A program made the translations under genes and the position numbers. A stretch of DNA of 9,896 nucleotides, from contig JAABRB010000105.1 in the NCBI GenBank assembly GCA_011391185.1, forward strand, positions 1 through 9,896, read 5' to 3'. This document shows positions 1 through 5,435 of the stretch, piece by piece. The notes under the pieces are model-generated. The model made no database searches, was not told the origin of the DNA, and saw only the letters and a program-made list of their open reading frames with translations. Each line of letters opens with the position of its first letter. Position 1 is the stretch's first letter. This DNA is from Betaproteobacteria bacterium (lineage in GTDB: Bacteria; Pseudomonadota; Gammaproteobacteria; Burkholderiales; SG8-39).

Positions 1-20
1 GCGCCCGCGCAAGCCCGACC

Positions 21-842
21 CTAGCGCTTTGCACCAATCACGCTTTCGATGATCGGTGCAATGAAGTCGGCGGGCCGTGCTCCGACGACGACCTCCGTCG
101 CGCCGGTGCGGTTGTTGCGGATCAGCGTGGTCGGGGTGCCCGAGATGCGCACCGCGACGCCGTCCGCAAAGTCCTCCTCGACGCGTTTCGCCATGGCGGG
201 ATCTTTCATGCAGTTGGCGAAGGCCGCGCCGTTGAGACCCAGCCGGGCCGCGATGGCTGCCTCGGAGTGCTCCGCCGGCAAGCCCTTGCCGTTCGACTGT
301 GTGTGCGCGAAAACCGCATCGATATATGTCCAGATCGCCTCGTTGCCACCGAGCTTCCCGGCGCACTCGCTCGCAATGGCCTCCCGGCGTGCGGCAGGAT
401 TGTGGAAGTCGAGCGGGAAGTGGCGATAGACCCAGTTCACCCGGTCGCCGAACTGCCGCGCGAGCTCCCCGGGGGTGGCGTGGAAGCGCTTGCAGAAGGG
501 ACACTCGAAGTCGGAGTACTCGATGATCGAGACCGCGGCTGCCGGGTTCCCGCGAATATGATCCCGGGTGCGTGATACGGGCCTCGCGGCGTTGGCCTGG
601 GCACGTAGCTGAGTCTCCTGTTGCGTCTCTGCGGACTGCTGTGCCGCCCGTTGACGTTTGACGTAGCGGTCGATTGCCTTCTCGACCGCCCGGTCGAGCG
701 TCCCGTCGGCCTCGAGCTTGCGCACGATCCCGTCGACCAGCGCGGGATCGGGTTCGGTGGCGGAACGTGTGGCAGGCTCCGCCGCGTGCGCGGACAGCAT
801 CGCACTGGCGACAAGCAGCATTACAGCGATCAGTGTCTTCAT
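21..842 (-). CDS. DsbA-like thiol:disulfide oxidoreductase, exported (Com1/DsbA family)
   Basis: This is a 273-residue periplasmic thioredoxin-fold protein of the DsbA family, expected to oxidise or isomerise disulfides in exported proteins. Residues 1-20 form a Sec signal peptide (basic start, hydrophobic core, AHA-A cleavage region). Residues 30-95 are a charged, Gln- and Ala-rich helical segment that may be a coiled coil or dimerisation arm, as in Com1-like or DsbG-like proteins. The catalytic domain starts near residue 100 with the active site CPFC at 114-117, preceded by a typical EYSDFE strand. The cis-proline loop is GTPTT at 235-239. Two further Cys (160, 211) lie in the helical insert. 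The start is set by a strong Shine-Dalgarno (GGAGGAAA) four bases before the ATG; a 70-residue in-frame extension upstream is low-complexity and overlaps the previous gene. It is the last gene of the copper/cytochrome run. Family is clear; the substrate is inferred. Confidence 0.9.
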   Translation of the reverse strand: MKTLIAVMLLVASAMLSAHAAEPATRSATEPDPALVDGIVRKLEADGTLDRAVEKAIDRYVKRQRAAQQSAETQQETQLRAQANAARPVSRTRDHIRGNPAAAVSIIEYSDFECPFCKRFHATPGELARQFGDRVNWVYRHFPLDFHNPAARREAIASECAGKLGGNEAIWTYIDAVFAHTQSNGKGLPAEHSEAAIAARLGLNGAAFANCMKDPAMAKRVEEDFADGVAVRISGTPTTLIRNNRTGATEVVVGARPADFIAPIIESVIGAKR

Positions 843-846
843 AATG

Positions 847-854
847 TTTCCTCC
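847..854 (-). promoter_or_regulatory. Ribosome binding site of the DsbA-like gene
   Basis: On the minus strand GGAGGAAA is followed by CATT and the ATG at 842-840. The match and spacing decide the start in favour of the signal-peptide form rather than the longer open frame reaching 1052. Confidence 0.75.
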
Positions 855-889
855 GGCAATGGGCGATGCGCGGGATACGCGGCGCCGGT

Positions 890-1189
890 TCAGGGCTTGT
901 CGTTCGCCGCAGGGCTGGCGGGCGCGTTCTTGGCGGCGCTGGAGTTCTCCTTGCCCCCTCGCCCCATGCAAAGTCCGGCTGCACACATCGCGACGCAAGG
1001 CAGCACTCCGACGACGAGCGATGAGAGGCCCGCCGCAACCAACCAGTCCCAACTCAAGAGGAGCCCGGCTGCGACGCCCGCAAATGCCAGCGTGAGGATG
1101 GCCGTCCGGATGCCGAGGCGACCGTTCAGCGTGAGCCAGCGCAACGCAATCGCTGACGGCGGTGCCGTGACCTTCTGCGTGGATTCCAT
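890..1189 (-). CDS. Small two-helix membrane protein with Cys/Met-rich second helix, unknown function
   Basis: This 99-residue protein has two predicted membrane segments, about residues 28-47 and 49-75, separated by a very short turn, so it should be a helical hairpin. The second segment contains Pro64, Cys65, Met68, Cys69, Cys74 and Met75, a thiol/thioether-rich run that could bind Cu(I). The C-terminal tail (77-99) is polar and rich in Ala, Lys and Asn. I do not recognise a named family. The ATG at 1189-1187 is preceded by AGGAG with eight bases of spacing. It sits 48 bases after the multicopper oxidase and 47 bases before the DsbA-like gene, in the same orientation, so it is probably co-transcribed. 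A copper-related role is inferred only from context and the Cys/Met content. Confidence 0.72.
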   Translation of the reverse strand: MESTQKVTAPPSAIALRWLTLNGRLGIRTAILTLAFAGVAAGLLLSWDWLVAAGLSSLVVGVLPCVAMCAAGLCMGRGGKENSSAAKNAPASPAANDKP

Positions 1190-1237
1190 GTGAAGCGCTC
1201 CTGCGGTAACGTGATCAAAATCGAGGGCGACTCGGGC

Positions 1238-2767
1238 CTATGCGCCCGGCTTGGATTCGAACCGGCAGCTGCGCATCATTCCGCCGTCCTCGTGCTCCAG
1301 GTTGTGGCAGTGGTACATGAAGAGACCCGGCTCGGTCGGCGTGACGAGAACCCGCACCTGTTCACCCGGCAGAATGAGAAACGTATCCTTGTAGCCCGCG
1401 TCCACGATCCCCGCGGCGAGATCGCGCCCGGCGCGGCTGCCTCCGTTGCGCTCGATCACGCGAAACCGCACGCCGTGGATGTGGATCGGGTGCGGCATTG
1501 CCATCATTTGCGTTGCCGGATTAGAAAACGTCCAGACGACCGGCTTACCGAGCGGAAGACGCTCGTCGTCGGCGACGTCGCCGCCCATCTCGAAACCCCG
1601 CCCGTTCAGCAGGCCCCGCATGTGCTGAAAGGAGAGCTCGGTGGAAAGCTCGCGCACCGAATCCTCGCGCGCGGCGGGGACGTCCGGCAGGCGCAAGGGC
1701 TCGGCCCGCGTGGCACTCCCGGCCGAGACCGTGAAGCGCGCCAGGACGAGCGCGTCGCCTTGCTGCGCCCCGCCGCCCATCATTCCACCCATGCCGCGAC
1801 CCATCATGCCGCGACCCATCATCCCGCCGCCCATCATCCCGCCGCCAACGGAGAACGGCTGGCTCACCAGGGCAACGTCGGCGCCTGCGCGCCGACTGCC
1901 GAAATCCTCGCGGAGCTCGATGCGCTGGAATGGCGCGAGGACCACGTAGGGGCGCTCCTGCGGACCCTCGGCCGCGGACAGCAGGCCGCTGTCGGTGCCG
2001 ATCACGGTGAGCGGCCGGCCGTCCGACCATGCGAGCTTGTAGATCCGGGCGTTCGAGACGTTCGCGAGCCGCAGGCGGTACGCGCGCGGCGCGACCTTGT
2101 ACGCCGCATCCGGCTGTCCGTTCACCAGGACTGTGTCGCCCAGCACCCCGTTCATGTCGTCCATCATCGTTCGCTTGAACGCGAGCTGGTTGCCATCCCC
2201 GACGCGGCGATCCTGGATGACGAGCGAAAGCTCGAACGCTCCGGAGGGTAGCCCCATGTCGCGCTCGGCCGGCTCGCGGACGATGAGGAGGCCCGCAAGC
2301 CCGTGATAGACCTGATGGCCGGTGCGCCCGTGCGGGTGCGGGTGGTAGAGGTAGGTTCCGGCGGGGTTCTGCACGGTGAACTCGTACACGTAGCGCCCGC
2401 CCGGTGCGATCGCGAAGCGCGGATGCCCGTCCGCCACGTCGGGCACGATCATTCCGTGCCAGTGGACGATGGTCGGCTCGGCAAGCCGGTTCTCGAACTC
2501 GATCCGCACCCGTTCGCCGCGCATGAGATCGAGCGTCGGGCCGAGATAGCTCGCGACGGGCTTGAGCGCATTGCGCCGACCACTCAACACCTCGCCGGTG
2601 AACCGGAGCACCGGCGTTTCCGCCCCGGCGAAAATGCGCGCGTGGGACGGCGCTGCGACCAGTCGCAGCGACACGTCGGGATCCGCCGACGAACGCGCCG
2701 CGGGCGGGAATGCCGCCGCCATGCCGCTCGCGCCGAGCGCTTTCACAAATTCACGTCTGGTCCACAT
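1238..2767 (-). CDS. Multicopper oxidase, Tat-exported, with Met/Gly-rich insert
   Basis: This is a 509-residue periplasmic multicopper oxidase (laccase/CueO/CopA-like), which couples one-electron oxidation of a substrate, possibly Cu(I), to reduction of O2 to water. The N-terminus carries a twin-arginine signal (TRREFVKALGAS, residues 3-14), as expected for an enzyme exported folded with copper. All copper ligand motifs are present: HWHG at 102-105, HPH at 142-144, HPIHIH at 426-431 and HCHNLEH at 486-492. Cys487, His426, His492 and probably Met497 form the type 1 site. Residues 308-333 are a Met/Gly-rich loop with nine Met, comparable in composition to the Met-rich region of CueO, where such residues bind Cu(I). 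The ATG at 2767 has GGGAG seven bases upstream, and the Tat signal begins there; a 79-residue upstream extension is a shadow of the neighbouring gene. Whether it oxidises copper, phenolics or another metal cannot be read from sequence. Confidence 0.95.
   Translation of the reverse strand: MWTRREFVKALGASGMAAAFPPAARSSADPDVSLRLVAAPSHARIFAGAETPVLRFTGEVLSGRRNALKPVASYLGPTLDLMRGERVRIEFENRLAEPTIVHWHGMIVPDVADGHPRFAIAPGGRYVYEFTVQNPAGTYLYHPHPHGRTGHQVYHGLAGLLIVREPAERDMGLPSGAFELSLVIQDRRVGDGNQLAFKRTMMDDMNGVLGDTVLVNGQPDAAYKVAPRAYRLRLANVSNARIYKLAWSDGRPLTVIGTDSGLLSAAEGPQERPYVVLAPFQRIELREDFGSRRAGADVALVSQPFSVGGGMMGGGMMGRGMMGRGMGGMMGGGAQQGDALVLARFTVSAGSATRAEPLRLPDVPAAREDSVRELSTELSFQHMRGLLNGRGFEMGGDVADDERLPLGKPVVWTFSNPATQMMAMPHPIHIHGVRFRVIERNGGSRAGRDLAAGIVDAGYKDTFLILPGEQVRVLVTPTEPGLFMYHCHNLEHEDGGMMRSCRFESKPGA
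1791..1850 (-). repeat. 15-bp tandem repeat coding the Met/Gly-rich loop of the multicopper oxidase
   Basis: Four consecutive 15-base units are visible. Two are identical (1791-1805 and 1806-1820), and two diverged copies follow (1821-1835 and 1836-1850). Each unit keeps the reading frame and encodes a five-residue Met-Met-Gly-(Gly/Arg)-Gly step, near residues 307-326 of the oxidase. The period being a multiple of three means that copy-number changes would lengthen or shorten the loop without breaking the gene. Confidence 0.85.
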
Positions 2768-2774
2768 GGTCCTG

Positions 2775-2779
2775 CTCCC
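2775..2779 (-). promoter_or_regulatory. Ribosome binding site of the multicopper oxidase
   Basis: GGGAG on the minus strand lies seven bases before the ATG at 2767-2765 and coincides with the beginning of the Tat signal peptide. It supports the 509-residue form. Confidence 0.7.
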
Positions 2780-2786
2780 AATATTC

Positions 2787-2820
2787 GCGCGCGGCGCCGA
2801 TCGGTCGGCTTTTCGCGCGC
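2787..2820 (-). other. Intercistronic hairpin between the thioredoxin and oxidase genes
   Basis: An inner stem GCCGA/TCGGC (2796-2800 with 2805-2809, four-base loop) is enclosed by an outer GCGCGC/GCGCGC pairing (2787-2792 with 2815-2820), separated by small unpaired stretches. It fills most of the 55-base gap between the TlpA-like stop codon and the oxidase ribosome binding site. There is no T-run after it on the minus strand, so it does not look like an intrinsic terminator. It could be an RNA processing or stability element, or merely GC-rich chance. Confidence 0.35.
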
Positions 2821-2822
2821 CG

Positions 2823-3458
2823 TCATCTCCCCGTTGAACCGCCGATTCGTTCCCGGATGAATTCGATCGCCGCCGAGCTATCCCATTCGGCGGGACCGAG
2901 CAGGCGCCCGATCTCCATGCCGTCGCGGCCAATGAGCACGCTGGTCGGGATCGCGGCCGAGCGGACCGCCGCGCTCGCCTCGCCCTCGGCGTCGATGTAG
3001 ACACGCAAGGCCTTCACTCCGGTTTCGCCAAAGAAGGCCCGCACCTTGGGCGCGCCCCCACGCTCGATCGAGAGCGCCAGCACGTCGAAATCCGATCCGC
3101 CGAGGGTCGCCTGAAGCCGGTCGAGCGCCGGCATCTCCCTCCGACAGGGCGTGCACCACGTCGCCCAGAGATTGACGAGCACGACCTTGCCGCGAAAGTC
3201 CGCAACGCGCACCTTGCGGCCGCCCTCGTCCTCGAACGCGAAGTCCGCGAGCGCGCGGGGCGTGGACCACACCCGCAATGGAAATTCCCCCTGCAACGGC
3301 GCCGACGCCTGAGCATCCGCACCGGACGGTGTGGGCGGTGGTGCGGTCTTGAGATAGAGCGCCGCCAGCACACCGAATACGAGTCCGGCGATGCCGGCTA
3401 TCGCTGCCGCGATTTTCCGCGGCCAGCGACGTGGCGGTTGTTGGCCGCGCGGCGTCAT
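2823..3458 (-). CDS. TlpA/ResA-like membrane-anchored thioredoxin
   Basis: This 211-residue protein is a thiol-disulfide reductase of the TlpA/ResA/DsbE superfamily, facing the periplasm. Residues 1-15 are basic and 16-36 form an uncleaved membrane anchor or signal. A Pro/Ala-rich linker (39-56) leads to the thioredoxin domain from about residue 65. The active site WCTPC is at 101-105 in the usual NLWATWCTPCR context, and the cis-proline is Pro171 in AIPTS. Such proteins reduce apo-cytochrome thiols or the copper sites of oxidases (TlpA, for example, reduces SCO and CuA sites). The ATG at 3458 overlaps the CcmG stop codon as ATGA, the expected form of translational coupling; a start 15 codons upstream would overlap CcmG much more. 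Its own Shine-Dalgarno is weak, in line with coupling. Exact partner not determinable. Confidence 0.9.
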   Translation of the reverse strand: MTPRGQQPPRRWPRKIAAAIAGIAGLVFGVLAALYLKTAPPPTPSGADAQASAPLQGEFPLRVWSTPRALADFAFEDEGGRKVRVADFRGKVVLVNLWATWCTPCRREMPALDRLQATLGGSDFDVLALSIERGGAPKVRAFFGETGVKALRVYIDAEGEASAAVRSAAIPTSVLIGRDGMEIGRLLGPAEWDSSAAIEFIRERIGGSTGR

Positions 3459-4054
3459 GCGCTTCGCAGCTCGCGGATGAGCGGGAGGATGATGCGCTCC
3501 CACTGCTCGCGGCTGATCGGTCCGATCTGCTTGTAGGCAATCCGGCCCGCGCGGTCGATAACGAACGTCTCCGGAACGCCGTACACGCCCCGATCGATCG
3601 CGACCCGGCCGTCGAGATCTGCACCGGTACGTGTATACGGGTCGCCCAGCGCAGCGAGCCAGGCGGCAGCGTCATCGGGGCGGTCCTTGTAGTTCAACCC
3701 GTGGATCGGAACGACCCTGTCGCGCGCAAGCTCCATGAAGAGCGGATGCTCCTGGCGACACGCGACGCACCATGACGCGAACACGTTTACGAGGGATACC
3801 TCGCCGCGGAGATCGGCGCTCGCCAAGCCGAGTGTGCGACCCTTGACGGGCGGCAGCGTGAATTCCGGAACCGGCTTCCCGATGAGGGGCGACGGTATCT
3901 CGCGGGGGTTCAGCGTCAGGCCAACCGCGAAGAATGCACCAAGCAAGGCGAATACGGCGAGCGGCGCAAGGAACACGAGCCGCTGGCGGGGCGGTTGGCT
4001 GCGCGCGCCGGGCTCGCGCGCTTGGTCAGAAATCCCCCGCGTCGCTTGCCACAT
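3455..4054 (-). CDS. ccmG: CcmG/DsbE-type cytochrome c biogenesis thioredoxin
   Basis: This 199-residue protein matches CcmG/DsbE, the membrane-tethered thioredoxin that reduces the apocytochrome CXXCH thiols (or the CcmH disulfide) before haem attachment in System I cytochrome c maturation. A basic N-terminus is followed by a membrane anchor at about 27-46. The region around 50-66 (NPREIPSPLIGKPVPEF) is a hallmark of the family. The active site is WCVAC at 95-99, and the cis-proline loop GVPETF at 159-164 is also characteristic. The start lies one base after the cytochrome c stop codon, and its own stop overlaps the next thioredoxin by four bases, so the three are translationally linked. No other ccm gene is present, so this is probably a dedicated extra copy serving the neighbouring cytochrome; the main ccm operon would be elsewhere. 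Confidence 0.92.
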   Translation of the reverse strand: MWQATRGISDQAREPGARSQPPRQRLVFLAPLAVFALLGAFFAVGLTLNPREIPSPLIGKPVPEFTLPPVKGRTLGLASADLRGEVSLVNVFASWCVACRQEHPLFMELARDRVVPIHGLNYKDRPDDAAAWLAALGDPYTRTGADLDGRVAIDRGVYGVPETFVIDRAGRIAYKQIGPISREQWERIILPLIRELRSA

Positions 4055-4055
4055 C

Positions 4056-4739
4056 TCAGCACCCGCTCTGGATAAATGACGAGATCTCGGCGGGATTCGA
4101 GAACACGACCGCGGAGCGGTCGCCCATCATTCCGGTGCCAACCCGCACCGGCGCGCCCCGCTGCGGTCCGGTCGCGCTCGAGTCGGTCTTCAGCCGCAGA
4201 TTGAATTCCCATACCCGGTGCGTCTTGCCGTCTGCAGTGACGATCTCGTAGGTGTCCTTGCAGCGACGCATCCGCGTGACCTGGCTCTCGGCGGTGGCCT
4301 GCTTGAGCTGCGGGAGCTGCGGCCGCGGCTGCGCCGGCCCGGCAGCGTTGCCTTGCGAGACCGTCTTCATGTACGCGATGAGATCCTGCCGCGCCTGCAC
4401 GTCCGGGATGCCGGCGAAGGTCATGGTGTTGCCCGGTACGAGTGCCGCGGGACTCCGCAGCCACTGATCGAGCGCCGCGTCCGTCCACGTCACTTTCGCC
4501 GCACGCAATGCGTCGGAATAGCGGTCGAAGCCGTCAATCGTGCCTGCCTTGCGGCCCGTTACGGAAGCGAGACTCGGCCCGGTCATGTGCAGGCCCGGCT
4601 CGACGGAATGGCATGCCACACATTGCCCGAATGCGCGGGCGCCGCGCTCGGCGTCGCCCGCGGCGATTGCCGACGGAGCGCCGACGAGCGCAAGCTGCCC
4701 GAGCAGGAACGTGAAGCTGATGGCCCCTTGAAATCGCAT
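4056..4739 (-). CDS. Class I cytochrome c with ~95-residue C-terminal extension
   Basis: This is a 227-residue periplasmic mono-haem cytochrome c. Residues 1-27 form a Sec signal peptide ending in AIAA. The mature protein opens with the typical GDAERGARAF segment, then the haem motif CVACH at 40-44 (Cys40, Cys43, His44). The distal Met is Met106 in PGNTMTF, and the helix DLIAYMKTV (119-127) closes the class I fold. A linker rich in Pro, Gln and Ala (131-147) joins a second, non-haem domain (about 148-227) with Cys160, a Trp-Glu-Phe-Asn-Leu run at 177-181, GTGMMGD at 201-207 and a C-terminal Cys227. I recall similar extensions on other proteobacterial cytochromes, but know no function. The ATG at 4739 has AGGAG seven bases upstream; an ATG 13 codons earlier overlaps the previous gene and adds no signal peptide. 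It probably exchanges electrons with the oxidase or a terminal oxidase (inference). Confidence 0.92.
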   Translation of the reverse strand: MRFQGAISFTFLLGQLALVGAPSAIAAGDAERGARAFGQCVACHSVEPGLHMTGPSLASVTGRKAGTIDGFDRYSDALRAAKVTWTDAALDQWLRSPAALVPGNTMTFAGIPDVQARQDLIAYMKTVSQGNAAGPAQPRPQLPQLKQATAESQVTRMRRCKDTYEIVTADGKTHRVWEFNLRLKTDSSATGPQRGAPVRVGTGMMGDRSAVVFSNPAEISSFIQSGC

Positions 4740-4746
4740 GAACGCT

Positions 4747-4751
4747 CTCCT
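4747..4751 (-). promoter_or_regulatory. Ribosome binding site of the cytochrome c gene
   Basis: AGGAG lies seven bases upstream of the ATG at 4739-4737, inside the 31-base gap after the membrane protein stop. It selects the start directly before the signal peptide. Confidence 0.7.
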
Positions 4752-4770
4752 GTTGGTCAAGAATTTCCAG

Positions 4771-5271
4771 TCAGCCATCCGATTGGCTCGGCACCGGATC
4801 TATCCGGTGCGCGTGGCCGGCCCGCGGAAGTGCGAACCACAGCGCAACAATGGGAACGACGAGCCATTGCAGGAGCGGCGCCGCACCGGTTCCGAGCACT
4901 GGCAGTGTAGGCATCGCAGGGGCGTAAGCCCAGCTTTCCCGCCACTCGACGTTCATCCATTCGCTGAAGATCGTGTAGGACGCCGCGAACATCACCGTTA
5001 CTCCGGCGATCGGCGCAAACCGCCAGGTCGCAGGTGGGCCGGCACGCGTCGTGATCAATGCCAGCATCACCGCGCCGCCGCCGATCAGCACGTCCCCGGC
5101 CGTGCAGTGGATCGCGGCAAAGGCAATATCGCCTGCGGAGCCGACGTCCCAGAGCGTATAGAGGGGGAATTGGCCAAACTCCCAAAGAAGGCTAAGCCCC
5201 GCGAGTGACGGGAGGAATCGCGCGAAAAGGAGCCGCCAGGCCGCGCGTGAGCTCACCCAGCCAGGTCTCAT
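4771..5271 (-). CDS. Four-helix integral membrane protein, unknown function
   Basis: This 166-residue protein has four hydrophobic segments at about 16-38, 46-73, 86-103 and 132-148. Polar and aromatic residues lie at or near the membrane: Trp30-Glu31, His55-Cys56 and Asp60 in segments one and two, and Glu104-Trp105 with Glu109 and Trp110 just after segment three. Such clustered His, Cys, Asp and Glu residues could bind a metal or cofactor. The loop 115-131 (AYAPAMPTLPVLGTG) is Pro/Gly-rich. I recall related proteins as conserved uncharacterised membrane proteins of proteobacteria but cannot name a function. The ATG at 5271 overlaps the stop of the small upstream ORF as ATGA. The frame stays open much further upstream (to 5847), but that part lies under the Asp-box gene in another frame and is basic, low-complexity sequence, so I reject it. 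The cytochrome c gene follows after 31 bases. Confidence 0.82.
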   Translation of the reverse strand: MRPGWVSSRAAWRLLFARFLPSLAGLSLLWEFGQFPLYTLWDVGSAGDIAFAAIHCTAGDVLIGGGAVMLALITTRAGPPATWRFAPIAGVTVMFAASYTIFSEWMNVEWRESWAYAPAMPTLPVLGTGAAPLLQWLVVPIVALWFALPRAGHAHRIDPVPSQSDG

Positions 5272-5435
5272 CGCTGCGCCCGTGCGTTGCGGTCGATCTC
5301 GACTTGCCGCTGCTGGAGCTCGCGCGGCAAGCACGACGCGACGCAGGCAGGCTCTACCGTGACGGGCGGCCAGAAGACGATCGGCCCGACCTTCGAAAAC
5401 GCGCCCTGCGTCATGATCGCCCCGCGGCCCGTCAC
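5268..5435 (-). CDS. Hidden small ORF (55 or 48 aa) with CxxxC motif, unknown
   Basis: Between the Asp-box repeat gene and the membrane protein a short frame is open and nested into both neighbours. A GTG at 5435-5433 overlaps the upstream TGA as GTGA (55 residues). An in-frame ATG at 5414-5412 gives 48 residues. The stop at 5270-5268 overlaps the downstream ATG as ATGA. Roughly 42 of the 48 codons from the ATG end in G or C, which fits coding use in this genome. The peptide (55-residue numbering) has a short apolar patch (IVFWPPV, 19-25), then PACVASCLP with Cys31 and Cys35 as a CxxxC pair, and a charged C-terminal half (38-55) that is probably helical. No clear signal peptide or membrane helix is visible. 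The Shine-Dalgarno is weak for both starts, consistent with coupling. No family recognised; CxxxC resembles SCO copper ligands only superficially. Confidence 0.55.
   Translation of the reverse strand: MTGRGAIMTQGAFSKVGPIVFWPPVTVEPACVASCLPRELQQRQVEIDRNARAQR

Noticed and set aside
1791..1850. CRISPR-like array
   Set aside because: The units are 15 bases, contiguous and in frame inside the oxidase, with no spacers.
1190..2251. Plus-strand open frame of 353 codons with a His-rich stretch opposite the oxidase
   Set aside because: It is the antisense shadow of the multicopper oxidase; the His run is the complement of the Met/Gly repeat. The oxidase has all copper motifs.
2768..3004. 79-residue N-terminal extension of the multicopper oxidase
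   Set aside because: It would bury the Tat signal internally and overlaps the thioredoxin gene; a good ribosome binding site precedes the ATG at 2767.
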